From assembly GCA_964577615.1 (NCBI GenBank), contig CAZNZW010000016.1, forward strand, positions 1 through 53,867: 53,867 nt of DNA. Reading direction: 5' to 3'. Position numbers and translations under genes: made by a program. Below, one piece after another: positions 8,306-16,945 of the stretch. The stretch's first letter is position 1; every line of letters starts with the position of its first letter. Below the pieces are notes generated by a model. The model saw nothing but the letters and a program-made list of their open reading frames with translations, was not told the origin of the DNA and did no database searches. This DNA is from QNYZ01 sp964577615. GTDB taxonomy: Bacteria > Desulfobacterota > Desulfobacteria > Desulfobacterales > QNYZ01.

Positions 8306-9499
8306 TCAGGACTCATCTTTCTGTGGCCGGGCCCTGCCGATGCTTTCCCGGCCAAATTTTTCGGAAATCGCATCCATAACCTTATCCACCTGCCCCCAGG
8401 GGTCCGCCGGGGGCGGCCCCTCATCGAACAATGCCATCTGCACCGGCGGATCGGCGTCGGCAAGCGCTGAAACGCCCAGTCCAATGAGGCGAACCGGCCG
8501 GGTCAGGCGGTACCGTTCCAGAAGATGTTTCGCCTGTCTGTATATAATTTCAGATACATCCGTCGCCTGTTTTAACGTTTTGCTGCGGGTCACCTGCCGA
8601 AAATCATCGTGTTTAATTTTCAGCGTTATTGTCCGGGCCTTCATCTTTTTCCGCCGCAGTCGGCGAGCGACTTCTTCGGCATCACGCATCAGACAGACGT
8701 CGAGTTGGCGCTTATCCCGCGTGTCCGTTGCCAGCGTTTCCTCGCTGCTGATTGATTTGACGGGTATTTTCGGAATGACGGGTTCCGCATCGGCCCCCCG
8801 GGCCAGTTGAATCAGCCGCCGACCGAATTTTCCCAGCCGCCGGTGAAGCGTCCTTTCGGGAAAATGGATAATATCCCCCAGCGTACGCACTCCCATTTTA
8901 CGGAGGATTTCGCGTGTCCGTTTGCCCACCCCGGGCACTTTTCCGATGGCCAGGTCATGGATGAAATCGGGCACGGCTTCTGGGGGTATGATGGTCAGGC
9001 CATCCGGTTTTTCCATGTCCGAAGCAATCTTGGCAAGAAATTTAACCGGTGCAATACCGATGGAACAGGTCAGGTGCGTGGCTTCCCTGATGCGATTTTT
9101 CAAATCCCGCGCCAGCATCCGTGGCGGGCCAAGTAAACGCTGGCAGCCGCTGATGTCGACGTATGCTTCATCGATGGAGACCTGCTCGACCAGAGGCGAT
9201 ACTGCTTTGATCAGGGCCATGACCTGACGGGAAACCACCTGGTATCGCTTGCGACGGGGCGGGACGACCACGATATCGGCACACCGCTTTCTGGCCTGAA
9301 ACATGGGCATGGCCGAATGAATACCATACCGCCGCGCTTCATAACTGGCGGCCGCCACCACCCCGCGCCGGGAATGACCGCCCACCACCAGGCATGTTCC
9401 GGCCAGTGCCGGATTATCCAATATCTCCACCGACGCATAAAAAGCGTCCATATCAAGATGCATGATCACAGATGGAACCAAAGGCGTCACCGCTGCCAT
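8306..9499 (-). CDS. dinB: DNA polymerase IV (Y-family translesion polymerase)
   Basis: 397 aa. Error-prone polymerase that bypasses damaged template bases. The N-terminus carries LDMDAFYASVE (catalytic Asp plus steric-gate region), then VSIDEAYVDIS with the catalytic DE pair, SIGIAPVKFLAKIAS, and the helix-hairpin-helix KVPGVGKRT. The little-finger domain follows (SISSEETLATD). The C-terminal tail includes QMALFD, a likely beta-clamp binding motif (Q-x-x-L-F type). The start at 9499 has a weak Shine-Dalgarno; the ATG of the MHLDMD segment is an alternative. No SOS box was recognised upstream. Confidence 0.92.
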   Translation of the reverse strand: MAAVTPLVPSVIMHLDMDAFYASVEILDNPALAGTCLVVGGHSRRGVVAAASYEARRYGIHSAMPMFQARKRCADIVVVPPRRKRYQVVSRQVMALIKAVSPLVEQVSIDEAYVDISGCQRLLGPPRMLARDLKNRIREATHLTCSIGIAPVKFLAKIASDMEKPDGLTIIPPEAVPDFIHDLAIGKVPGVGKRTREILRKMGVRTLGDIIHFPERTLHRRLGKFGRRLIQLARGADAEPVIPKIPVKSISSEETLATDTRDKRQLDVCLMRDAEEVARRLRRKKMKARTITLKIKHDDFRQVTRSKTLKQATDVSEIIYRQAKHLLERYRLTRPVRLIGLGVSALADADPPVQMALFDEGPPPADPWGQVDKVMDAISEKFGRESIGRARPQKDES

Positions 9500-9577
9500 T
9501 AAATTTTTTCAGTATTCTCGGTGTCTACATCTCATAACCTGCCAGACTTCAATTCGAATTTCAATCAGATTTCACGT

Positions 9578-9606
9578 TTGACCCGGCTGACACCTTTTGG
9601 TAAGAA
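9578..9606 (+). promoter_or_regulatory. Weak candidate promoter for ilvD
   Basis: TTGACC (9578-9583, 5/6 match) and TAAGAA (9601-9606, 3/6 match) are 17 bases apart, upstream of the ilvD start at 9658. The -35 box is good and the -10 poor, so this is tentative. Confidence 0.25.
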
Positions 9607-9657
9607 TACATGAATGGGCCGCACGCCCTCCCAACCGCATTAACGAGGAGACCGCCA

Positions 9658-11418
9658 ATGACATCCAACGATTCAGGTCACAAACACTATATCAACGAAG
9701 GCATTGAAAATGTCCGCAAAAACGGCAGCCGCATCATTGCCGAGGGGAACCACATGCTCCCGGCCGCATCGCTGCTCAAAGCAGCCGGAATTATCCAGAG
9801 CCTTGACGATCTGTCCAGGCCGTTTGTCACTGTCATCAATTCCTATACCACCCATATCCCCGGCCACGCCCATCTCAACGTCCTCGGCCAGACAGTGTGT
9901 GATGAACTGAAAAAACTGGGATACAATGTCTGGTACGCCAATATCGGTGCGGCGATCTGCGACGGCATTGCCATGGGACACTTCGGCATGAAATATTCCC
10001 TGGCCTCCCGGGAGCTGATCTGCGACCAGATCGAATCTCTCATTGCAGCGCATCCGTGTGATGGGTGGATCGGCATCGGTAATTGCGATAAAATCGTCCC
10101 GGCCATGTACAATGCCATGGTCCGGCTCAACCTGCCGGCCGTTTACGTATCCGGCGGTCCGATGCTGGCCAGCCGAACAGGCGGCGATCTGGTCTCGGTG
10201 TTTGAAGGCGTCGGCCAGCAGGCAGCCGATAAAATCAGTACTGCCAATCTGGAAAACCTGGCTGAGCACAGCTGTCCGGGATGCGGTTCCTGTGCCGGTA
10301 TGTTTACTGCCAACTCCATGAACTGTCTGGGGGAAGCCGTCGGTCTGGCTCTGCCCGGCAATGGCACAACCACCGCCGAAGTCTGGACTGATGCGGAAAA
10401 AACGGCAACCAAAATCAACCCTGAGCGGATTGCCCTCTGCCGGCAGGCGGCCAAAACACTGCAACACTGCGTGACGGAAAATGTCCGCCCTCTGGATATC
10501 GTTACGCCGGCGGCCATCGACAACGCTTTTATTCTCGACATGGCCATGGGTGGGAGTACAAACACGGTCCTGCATACTCTGGCGCTGGCCGCCGAGGCCC
10601 GAATCGATTACGATCTGGATCGCCTCAATGCCATTTCCGACCGCACGCCGTGCATCTGCAAAGTGTCGCCGTCCCGGCCCGAAGTTCACCTGGAGGACAT
10701 CCATCGCAATGGAGGCATTCCCGCCATTCTCAAGGAAATCGGCAATCATGCCAAAGCCGGTCTGTTGCTTTCCGCGCGAACCGTTTACGGGACTCTAAAT
10801 GACGCCGTGGCCGACGCCCCAGATCCGGACGGAGACATTATCCGTACGGCACCCAACCCATTTTCAGCAGATGGCGGGCTGGCGATTCTTTTCGGAAACC
10901 TGGCGCCCGACGGCGCCGTGGTCAAGGTGGCCGGCGTAGCTGACGATATGATGCACTTTGAAGGGCCGGCCATCATTTACGAATCCCAGGAAGATGCTCT
11001 GGCGGGGATCCTTGCCGGTCAGGTCAAGGACGGCGATGTCGTTGTCATCCGTTTTGAAGGTCCCCGGGGTGGGCCGGGAATGCAGGAGATGCTCTCGCCG
11101 ACTTCCGCCATTCAGGGTGCCGGGATCCGGGCGGCCCTGATCACCGACGGCCGGTTCAGCGGCGGTACCCGCGGTCTCTGCGTCGGGCATATCTCTCCCG
11201 AAGCCGCAGCCGGGGGACCCATTGCCATTATTCAGCCAGGAGACCGGATCCGCATCGACGCCGGCAAACGTTCCATCGATGTCATAATCGATGCAGACGA
11301 ACACCGGCAGCGGATCGCCGCCCTGAAACCGTTTGAGCCCAAAGTCAAGCGGGGCTGGCTGGCACGCTATGCCCGGCATGTTAATTCCGCCGACAAAGGC
11401 GCCACGATGGATATGTAA
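9658..11418 (+). CDS. ilvD: Dihydroxy-acid dehydratase
   Basis: 586 aa. Dehydrates 2,3-dihydroxy-isovalerate or -methylvalerate to the 2-keto acid, the third step of valine/isoleucine synthesis. Conserved blocks are IGNCDKIVPAM, VSGGPM, SCPGCGSCAGMFTANSMN, MGGSTNTVLH and ITDGRFSGGTRG. The first cysteine found in 2Fe-2S plant-type enzymes is replaced by the PGHAHL segment, as in E. coli IlvD, so an oxygen-labile 4Fe-4S cluster is expected. Length falls in the range of the E. coli branch. Shine-Dalgarno GAGGAG supports 9658; the frame from 9610 is longer without support. It is monocistronic and converges on the 11453-12349 gene. Confidence 0.92.
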   Translation: MTSNDSGHKHYINEGIENVRKNGSRIIAEGNHMLPAASLLKAAGIIQSLDDLSRPFVTVINSYTTHIPGHAHLNVLGQTVCDELKKLGYNVWYANIGAAICDGIAMGHFGMKYSLASRELICDQIESLIAAHPCDGWIGIGNCDKIVPAMYNAMVRLNLPAVYVSGGPMLASRTGGDLVSVFEGVGQQAADKISTANLENLAEHSCPGCGSCAGMFTANSMNCLGEAVGLALPGNGTTTAEVWTDAEKTATKINPERIALCRQAAKTLQHCVTENVRPLDIVTPAAIDNAFILDMAMGGSTNTVLHTLALAAEARIDYDLDRLNAISDRTPCICKVSPSRPEVHLEDIHRNGGIPAILKEIGNHAKAGLLLSARTVYGTLNDAVADAPDPDGDIIRTAPNPFSADGGLAILFGNLAPDGAVVKVAGVADDMMHFEGPAIIYESQEDALAGILAGQVKDGDVVVIRFEGPRGGPGMQEMLSPTSAIQGAGIRAALITDGRFSGGTRGLCVGHISPEAAAGGPIAIIQPGDRIRIDAGKRSIDVIIDADEHRQRIAALKPFEPKVKRGWLARYARHVNSADKGATMDM

Positions 11419-11425
11419 ATCCGGC

Positions 11426-11447
11426 CCGGCCGACGATCGTCGGCCGG
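11426..11447. terminator. 22-base perfect palindrome after ilvD
   Basis: A perfect inverted repeat centred on GATC at 11426-11447 lies between the convergent stops of ilvD (11418) and the minus-strand binding-protein gene (11453). It is a likely bidirectional hairpin terminator. No T-run follows on either side. Confidence 0.5.
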
Positions 11448-11452
11448 CAGTC

Positions 11453-12349
11453 CTAAAATCCCATTTCCATTCGATATTGATCCCAGAGTCCCTCGCCGCC
11501 TTCCTTGAGGTTCACGGTTCCGGCCTTGGAGATCACGGCCTGGCCTTCCTCGCTCAGGGCAAAATCAATAAATTTTTTTGCCAGCCCCTGGGCTTCACCT
11601 TTCGTAAACAGGTACAGCGGACGGTAAAGCCCGGGGTATCTGCCCGCCATGATATTTTCTTTGGACGGGTAAACACCGTCCAGCGTCAGTATCTTAACAT
11701 TTCTTCGTTTTGCGCTGGAAACGCCGGTCAGGGCAATGGCCCATTTGCCGGAATCATCTTCAATGGCTGACTCCAGCGGACCGGATGATTTAAACCTTTT
11801 CCGAGCGACAAATACCTGGTCCGCATCGAAAAACATCAGCATCCGGGCCATGTGGCCAACGCCGGAAATTTTCCCGTCACGGGCATAAAAATCAATCGGC
11901 ACCTGTTCAGGCCCGCCCAGGGCGCCCCAGTCGGTAATCTTTCCGGTGACCAGTTCCTTAATCTGGTCAAAGGAGATGCCGTTGACGGGATTGTTCCGAT
12001 GAACAATGGCCACGATGGCATCCCATCCGACATGATACCGTTTGGCCGCCTTTTCTTCCTGGAAATCCAGGTTGGGGCGACAGGCGCCGCCCACCTGGGT
12101 AATACCGGCCGCCGCATTTCGAATGCCCAGGGTCGCCCCGCCCCCTTTGATATCTACCGGGATACCGTATTTTTTTGTAAAGGCGGCTGCCAGTTCCTCC
12201 ATGAAAGCCTTTTTTACAATACCGCAGCCCGAATACTTCAGCGTTTCGGCCGGCAAAGACGCCGGCAATCCGGCGTCTACAACCCAGCCCGCGCACATCA
12301 CCAAAATCCACAGAAAACCCGGCCGCCACCTATAACGACGTGTGTTCAT
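11453..12349 (-). CDS. PstS-like periplasmic substrate-binding protein
   Basis: 298 aa, last gene of the GTPase cluster. The N-terminus (WILVMCAGWVVDAGLPA) is a signal sequence or anchor. The mature part follows the phosphate-binding PstS fold: KYSGCGIVKK at the first strand, VDIKGGGATLGIRNA, VAIVHRNNPVNGISFDQIKELVTGKITDW, and YPLYLFTKG-type sequence near the end. The family binds phosphate or other oxyanions; the ligand here is unknown. No permease or ATPase genes adjoin it. A role as an extracytoplasmic sensor subunit is therefore inferred rather than transport. It lies 35 bases after the HAMP receptor gene, with GAGAGGA before the ATG. Confidence 0.75.
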   Translation of the reverse strand: MNTRRYRWRPGFLWILVMCAGWVVDAGLPASLPAETLKYSGCGIVKKAFMEELAAAFTKKYGIPVDIKGGGATLGIRNAAAGITQVGGACRPNLDFQEEKAAKRYHVGWDAIVAIVHRNNPVNGISFDQIKELVTGKITDWGALGGPEQVPIDFYARDGKISGVGHMARMLMFFDADQVFVARKRFKSSGPLESAIEDDSGKWAIALTGVSSAKRRNVKILTLDGVYPSKENIMAGRYPGLYRPLYLFTKGEAQGLAKKFIDFALSEEGQAVISKAGTVNLKEGGEGLWDQYRMEMGF

Positions 12350-12384
12350 TATTTATCATCCTCTCGTTGGACCAGACTGCCCCA

Positions 12385-13581
12385 TCAGAATCGCCGGCGC
12401 AGCCTTTCGATGGACAGCCGGATACTGTCCTGCATCCGACTGATCGCCTCTCCGAGCGTACCGATCTCATCCCTGGAATCGATTTTAATCTCGGCATCCA
12501 TTTCTCCCACGCTGATCCGTTCGGCCAGGTCGGTGAGACGACGAATTCGTCCGGTAATCCGATGCGCATAAGAAAATACGATCAGGGTCATCAGCAGCAG
12601 TGTCACGGCAAATGTGGCCAGGATGATGTACCTCATCCGCCGGGTGCTCTTTTCCGCCTTCCGGGCAATTTTATTGATGGGCCGCATAAATTCGTCCAGG
12701 TAAACAGTGGCCGCGATACTGAACTGGGTGCCTTCCAGGGGGGTGACCACCATAAACTTCTCTCTCATCGCGCCATCCGGATCCTGCCATAAATAGTAGC
12801 CGGAGCTTTCAACATTTTCTCCCTTTTCGATATCCTTGATAATATCAAAGAACCGGCCGAAGTTCTTGCCCAGCTTCTTGCGCAGCAGCTGTGCCAGGGG
12901 TTTGCCGATGATTCGCCGGTTCGGGTGGACCCAGACGCTAAAAGGTCCTGATGAGCTTAGAGCCGTATACCCGGTCAGGCCGACATGCTGAACAGCCATT
13001 TTCACGAACACCGGATCATTGATAAACTGCTTTCTGGTCAATTCCGGGTGGCTCAGCAGGTATTGCTTACATTGACTGGCCACCTCCCGGGCTATTGCCG
13101 TAATTTTATCCTCGCCCATTTTCCGAACCACCTTGGCCGATTCACGGGTCAGGTTATCCGAAAATTGATTCATCTGGACCAGATAGTAGAATCCGGCAAT
13201 GGCAAAAAGAAGGATGGGGATTACCAGAAACAGAAACATCATTTTCGCACGCAATCCGATGCCCTGCTTTTTGGGTATTCCCACGGCCATCGTCGACGAC
13301 GATGTATCCGTCTCGGACGCTGTGCCGCCTTCTTCCTGACTCGCATCATCACCGGATTCGATCGGATCCGCCACACTTTCACTTATATCGGCCGATGGCT
13401 CGGACAACAGTACTGATTGAAAATCGGACACTTCCGCCTTATCCGATTTATCCAGCGAAACATCTGACTGCGCAATGGTGATGACATGGGAACAGGATCG
13501 ACACCGAAATTGCACTTTTTCTTTCTTCAGCGTGCCCGTTGTCTGGTATTTCTTTCCACATTCCTCGCAGATGACAATCAT
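12385..13581 (-). CDS. Zinc-ribbon, Cache-like and HAMP transmembrane receptor without output domain
   Basis: 398 aa. Residues 1-36 form a zinc ribbon (CEECGK and CRSCSH, MJ0042-like), followed by an acidic low-complexity linker to about 100. TM1 is about 114-137. An extracytoplasmic domain at about 138-315 has Cache-like features (FSVWVHPNRRIIGKPL, GYYLWQDPDG, VVTPLEGTQFSIA). TM2 is about 318-339 and a HAMP domain fills 341-393 (ITGRIRRLTDLAERIS, DEIGTLGEAISRMQDSI). The protein ends right there, with no kinase, cyclase or methyl-accepting domain. It presumably signals by contacting another protein, such as the soluble kinase of the same cluster. AAGGAG precedes the ATG. Cache assignment is less certain than HAMP. 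Confidence 0.75.
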   Translation of the reverse strand: MIVICEECGKKYQTTGTLKKEKVQFRCRSCSHVITIAQSDVSLDKSDKAEVSDFQSVLLSEPSADISESVADPIESGDDASQEEGGTASETDTSSSTMAVGIPKKQGIGLRAKMMFLFLVIPILLFAIAGFYYLVQMNQFSDNLTRESAKVVRKMGEDKITAIAREVASQCKQYLLSHPELTRKQFINDPVFVKMAVQHVGLTGYTALSSSGPFSVWVHPNRRIIGKPLAQLLRKKLGKNFGRFFDIIKDIEKGENVESSGYYLWQDPDGAMREKFMVVTPLEGTQFSIAATVYLDEFMRPINKIARKAEKSTRRMRYIILATFAVTLLLMTLIVFSYAHRITGRIRRLTDLAERISVGEMDAEIKIDSRDEIGTLGEAISRMQDSIRLSIERLRRRF

Positions 13582-13617
13582 ATTGTTACTCCTTATATTT
13601 AAACCGTCGGCTGTAAT

Positions 13618-14457
13618 TTATTTGCCTAGAACCATTTTTCGCACCGCTTTCAACGCCTGGGGATCCGGCGCCACAAATCCATCCAGCTTGGCCGCTTTCA
13701 ATACAGCACTGCCGGCCGGAATGTTCAGCAGAGCATTTTGGATCTGGGCGGCCACATCCGCCGGAACGCTTTTATGAACGGAGAAAACCCAGTTGGGAAG
13801 CCAGCTGGTAGCTGCCAGTACTTTTATCTTCGCCGGGTCAATCATCTTATCCACCCGGTGCAGCGCTGATTCTCGAATAAAGCCCACGTCTGCTTTATTG
13901 GAATACACATCAAAAATAACATTTTCCTGTTTATTGTCCTCGGTTTCACTGGCGATCATATCGATTTCAACACTGATACCGTTTTTGGCCAGAAAATCTT
14001 TTTGCGAAATATACCCGCCGGCGGATTGCAGAGAGACAACAGAGACACTCTTTTCCTTCAAATCTGCCACGTTTTTGATACCGCTATCTGTCCGTACGAT
14101 AATAATACCCCGGAACCGGGTTTTATCTTTTCCCTTGCTGGCCACTGCCAGCGGCTTGACCTGACCGGCAACTTTGGCAAAAACAACGGGGTTCTGATAA
14201 CTGAAAAGTGCTTTCCCCTTTCTTACCATCGCGATATGCGCCGAAAAATTATTCGGCATGACGAATTCCAGGTCGACGCCGGTTTCTTCAGTCAGATAGT
14301 CGACCAGGGGTCCAAAACGTTCCATAATCACAATCGGAAAAAATCGGGGCAAAACAGCAAATGGGTACGATTTCCCGGCCATGCCAATGGAAACAGATGA
14401 AAAAAATATCAATACAGACAGAAATCCAATAGTTAATTGACGGGATTTATCTTTCAT
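13618..14457 (-). CDS. PhnD-like phosphate/phosphonate-type binding protein
   Basis: 279 aa with a signal peptide (GFLSVLIFFSSVSIGMAG). The mature protein follows the PhnD/PtxB fold: FAVLPRFFPIVIMERFGPLVDYL, the VRKGKALFSYQNPVVF region, GIIIVRTDSGIKNVADLKEK, SAGGYISQKDFLAKNGI, and a DVYSNKADVGFIRESAL segment. Such proteins bind phosphonate, phosphite or similar anions, or act as periplasmic ligand domains for sensor kinases. No ABC permease or ATPase genes are nearby, and the neighbours are signalling genes, so a sensory role is inferred. GAGGAGAG precedes the ATG. It lies 36 bases upstream of the HAMP receptor gene. Confidence 0.78.
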   Translation of the reverse strand: MKDKSRQLTIGFLSVLIFFSSVSIGMAGKSYPFAVLPRFFPIVIMERFGPLVDYLTEETGVDLEFVMPNNFSAHIAMVRKGKALFSYQNPVVFAKVAGQVKPLAVASKGKDKTRFRGIIIVRTDSGIKNVADLKEKSVSVVSLQSAGGYISQKDFLAKNGISVEIDMIASETEDNKQENVIFDVYSNKADVGFIRESALHRVDKMIDPAKIKVLAATSWLPNWVFSVHKSVPADVAAQIQNALLNIPAGSAVLKAAKLDGFVAPDPQALKAVRKMVLGK

Positions 14458-14564
14458 GAGCGCTCTCCTCTAAGGGTGGCCGATTATGGTTTTACAATCA
14501 AAGTTATCTATATTCAGGAAATCTTTTATTAAATATTTCCGGTTGCCGGAAAATACGAGGTCAA

Positions 14565-16040
14565 TTAAACGATATCGTTTGCCTGAACTTCAATAAAAAT
14601 CTGTCCCTTGCTTTTGCCTGACTTAATGCGGGTCATTTTTTTGACCGTTGCCTGCGTTCGAATCATGGCCCACCCCGCATAAAAGATAATGTCATCAATC
14701 GTATCACCACTTTTTTTCTTTCCCAGGCGGGCATATTCTTCAGACGATACCAGAAAACCAAAACCAAATTCCGGGGAGTCTTTCAAGCGCACCAGAAGAC
14801 GATCTTCTTTGCCGGATTTATTTAAAAGTATCAATTCCGCTGAGATAAGCTGGGGCCGGATGGACACATCCCGCTCCTGTTGTTGACCATCCTTATGTTC
14901 TAGCATTTCGACAATATCCATCACCATATTGTTACCCGCCTCACTGGACTCTTTCTGGATTCGTTCTCTCCTTAATTTTTCACCCGTTTCAAAAAAGTAC
15001 TCGATATATTTTTCAATATCTTCCTGGATACCGATTTTAAATTCAACTGTGCCCGTCGACAAAAATGACTTTACCTGCCCTTTCTGGTAGATATCCCCCG
15101 GATTTTCCATCAATACCTCGGCACCGGAATCATCCCACTTCAACGGGACCCATCTCCGGGCAAGCAGTAATGACCGGCTTAACTCCATCACCAGTTTTGC
15201 AGGTGGCTCCGAATAGTCGTCAAAGACAACGGCAGCACACCCGTGGTATGCGGAGAGAGCGCCCAGCAGTTTGCCTTTTTCAATCATGTTTCGGGATACA
15301 AGTGCAGACAGAATACTTCTTTTCTCTTGATGGGCGATTTTCAATGCCGTTTCCAGATGCTGCTCCGTCAGGATAGTATCCTGTATCAATGCGGCAAACC
15401 GCGGCGCAGAGATCAGCTGCTTAACAATCGCCTGCCAGACCGCTTCGATTTCTTTCTTTTCTACCCTCAGGTCCTTAAGCTTCTCAAAAATATCGGCAGC
15501 AGAGGTAAATTTACCCCGTTCCGCTGCTCCCATACTGAATCCGCGAACAATGGTGACCCGCTCAGCGGCCGGGCAGTCCAGACGGTCTACAATGCGACCG
15601 ATTTCTTTTCCGATCTGCCCATGCGGACAGATAGCCACCAGTGTATCTACGATCGGGGAGATGACCGTCTCAGGCGAAAAGCCAAGGCCAAAGAGCATGG
15701 CATATTCGTTTGCCGCTTCAGCATGCAATCCCTTTTCCGTAAACACGGCAGCCCGGTCGATAATAGGCGTAATATCTTTTTCATCGGCTTTGCGTTCCTT
15801 GATGTGCTCCAGGGCTTCCTTGGATATTTCACTCGCTTCATTTTTTCTCGATGCATCATCGGCTAATTTTTTCTTCAGCTTTAAAATTCGTTCTGAAACA
15901 TCAGTAATAGCCTTTGCATCTCCCTGGTCAAGCCGGGGCAAGGCATTTTCATACACAGCCAGAGCCTCTGCAAACAATCCCATTGACTCGTATACCTGGG
16001 CTTCCGACAAGGTTGCTTTTATTTCATCATTCATTGGCAT
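14565..16040 (-). CDS. TPR protein with GspE_N/MshEN-like domain and no ATPase
   Basis: 491 aa. The first 200 residues look like TPR-type helices (SEAQVYESMGLFAEALAVYENAL, split here as SEAQVYESMG and AEALAVYENAL; later AAVFTEKGLHAEAANEYAML). Around residues 225-340 is a segment like the N-terminal domain of type II secretion/pilus ATPases: HLETALKIAHQEKRSILSAL, then IEKGKLLGALSAYHG and VPLKWDDSGAEVLMENPGD. There is no Walker A motif or PilB core. The last 90 residues (RPQLISAELILLNKSG to the end) are unrecognised. A scaffold linking GTPase signalling to a pilus- or secretion-type machine is inferred. It lies 5 bases after the receiver gene. Confidence 0.55.
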   Translation of the reverse strand: MPMNDEIKATLSEAQVYESMGLFAEALAVYENALPRLDQGDAKAITDVSERILKLKKKLADDASRKNEASEISKEALEHIKERKADEKDITPIIDRAAVFTEKGLHAEAANEYAMLFGLGFSPETVISPIVDTLVAICPHGQIGKEIGRIVDRLDCPAAERVTIVRGFSMGAAERGKFTSAADIFEKLKDLRVEKKEIEAVWQAIVKQLISAPRFAALIQDTILTEQHLETALKIAHQEKRSILSALVSRNMIEKGKLLGALSAYHGCAAVVFDDYSEPPAKLVMELSRSLLLARRWVPLKWDDSGAEVLMENPGDIYQKGQVKSFLSTGTVEFKIGIQEDIEKYIEYFFETGEKLRRERIQKESSEAGNNMVMDIVEMLEHKDGQQQERDVSIRPQLISAELILLNKSGKEDRLLVRLKDSPEFGFGFLVSSEEYARLGKKKSGDTIDDIIFYAGWAMIRTQATVKKMTRIKSGKSKGQIFIEVQANDIV

Positions 16041-16045
16041 TCTCG

Positions 16046-16456
16046 TTACCCGTTAATCACGTAGGACAAAACCTGGCTCAGCTCTTTTATCTGGACGGGT
16101 TTGGTTAAATAGGCTTTTATTTTATCCATTAAAGATTCCTCGATGCTGTCGCGCCCCCATGCATCCTGTCCGGAGAAAAGAACCACCTTGGCCTCCGGGT
16201 CAAAGTCCAGAATACGTTTGGCCGCCTCGACGCCATCCATACAGGGCATCGTACGATCCATCAGAACGACATCCGGATGATTCTGCCGATATTTTTCGAT
16301 AGCACTGTGGCCATTGTCAGCAGTAATCAGTCGATAACCGATTAATGTCAGCAATTCCACAAGCGCCGGCAGCAAGGCTTCATCATCGTCTACAGCCAGA
16401 ACCGTTTCACCGCTACCCCTGGTATACCGGCAGCGAGAGGATGAATTATTTTTCAT
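16046..16456 (-). CDS. Single-domain response regulator (CheY-like)
   Basis: 136 aa and a receiver domain only. The acidic pocket DDD is at 23-25, the phosphoacceptor D67 in VVLMDRTMP, and the conserved lysine is in AYLTKP. With no output domain, the phosphorylated form should act by binding a partner, as CheY does. The ATG at 16456 has GAGGA six bases upstream and is preferred over an in-frame TTG at 16468. It is tightly packed, 18 bases after the second roadblock gene and 5 bases before the TPR gene, so translational coupling is likely. The soluble histidine kinase at the head of the cluster is the obvious phosphodonor. Confidence 0.85.
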   Translation of the reverse strand: MKNNSSSRCRYTRGSGETVLAVDDDEALLPALVELLTLIGYRLITADNGHSAIEKYRQNHPDVVLMDRTMPCMDGVEAAKRILDFDPEAKVVLFSGQDAWGRDSIEESLMDKIKAYLTKPVQIKELSQVLSYVING

Positions 16457-16474
16457 TTTATTCCTCAACGATTA

Positions 16475-16828
16475 TTATCTGAAAAAACGCCCAATACCCT
16501 TTTTTTTGGTCTTTGCCTCCAGCCTGGGCGCGAGGACATCGCACTGAAGGCGGACCATGGCAGCTGATGTGTCGGGCCGCATGATCACCCAGAAAAGGCC
16601 GGCGGAGTAGCTTCTAACATTAACCCGATATGCGCCAAAAAGAAGATCGGCTTCCTGGATATCATGAAACAGCGACAATAAGATTTCCAAGCCATCCGCC
16701 GAGAATTCCTCGTCCCCTATCCGGGTCAAATCCTTGAAAATAATCTTCCCGTCGGATGACGATATCAAAATGCCCATAACGCCATCAATTGCAAATAAAT
16801 CTTTTGTCACGGTTTGAATTGTTTCCAC
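16475..16828 (-). CDS. Roadblock/LC7-like protein
   Basis: 117 aa. The sequence fits a compact roadblock/LC7 fold: an N-terminal helix (TVTKDLFAIDGVMGILISSS), DGKIIFKDL, then helix EEFSADGLEILLSLFHDI and strands LFGAYRVNVRSYSAGLFWVIM. Roadblock proteins dimerise and bind small Ras-like GTPases, often as GAPs or exchange scaffolds. This is the second such gene in the cluster and is more divergent than the MglB-type one. The start is GTG at 16828 with GAAGAGG upstream. The C-terminus is a short basic tail (KTKKKGIGRFFR). Assignment is by pattern only. Confidence 0.55.
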   Translation of the reverse strand: METIQTVTKDLFAIDGVMGILISSSDGKIIFKDLTRIGDEEFSADGLEILLSLFHDIQEADLLFGAYRVNVRSYSAGLFWVIMRPDTSAAMVRLQCDVLAPRLEAKTKKKGIGRFFR

Positions 16829-16945
16829 GTAATACGCCTCTTCTATCTTTTATGGAAAATCATCGAATTCACTGCATCCCGCTTCGGTTCCGCCCGCCGG
16901 CTATTTGTGATTTCTCCCGTGAGGCCAGGTCGCCTTCCTGAATAA

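Noticed and set aside
9673..10749. 358-aa open frame antisense to ilvD
   Set aside because: Lies wholly inside a strongly conserved ilvD; composition (Gly/Asp/His-rich) is that of a shadow frame.
14565..14850. PilZ domain at the C-terminus of the TPR/GspE_N-like protein
   Set aside because: The RxxxR and D-x-S-x-x-G motifs of PilZ are not present.
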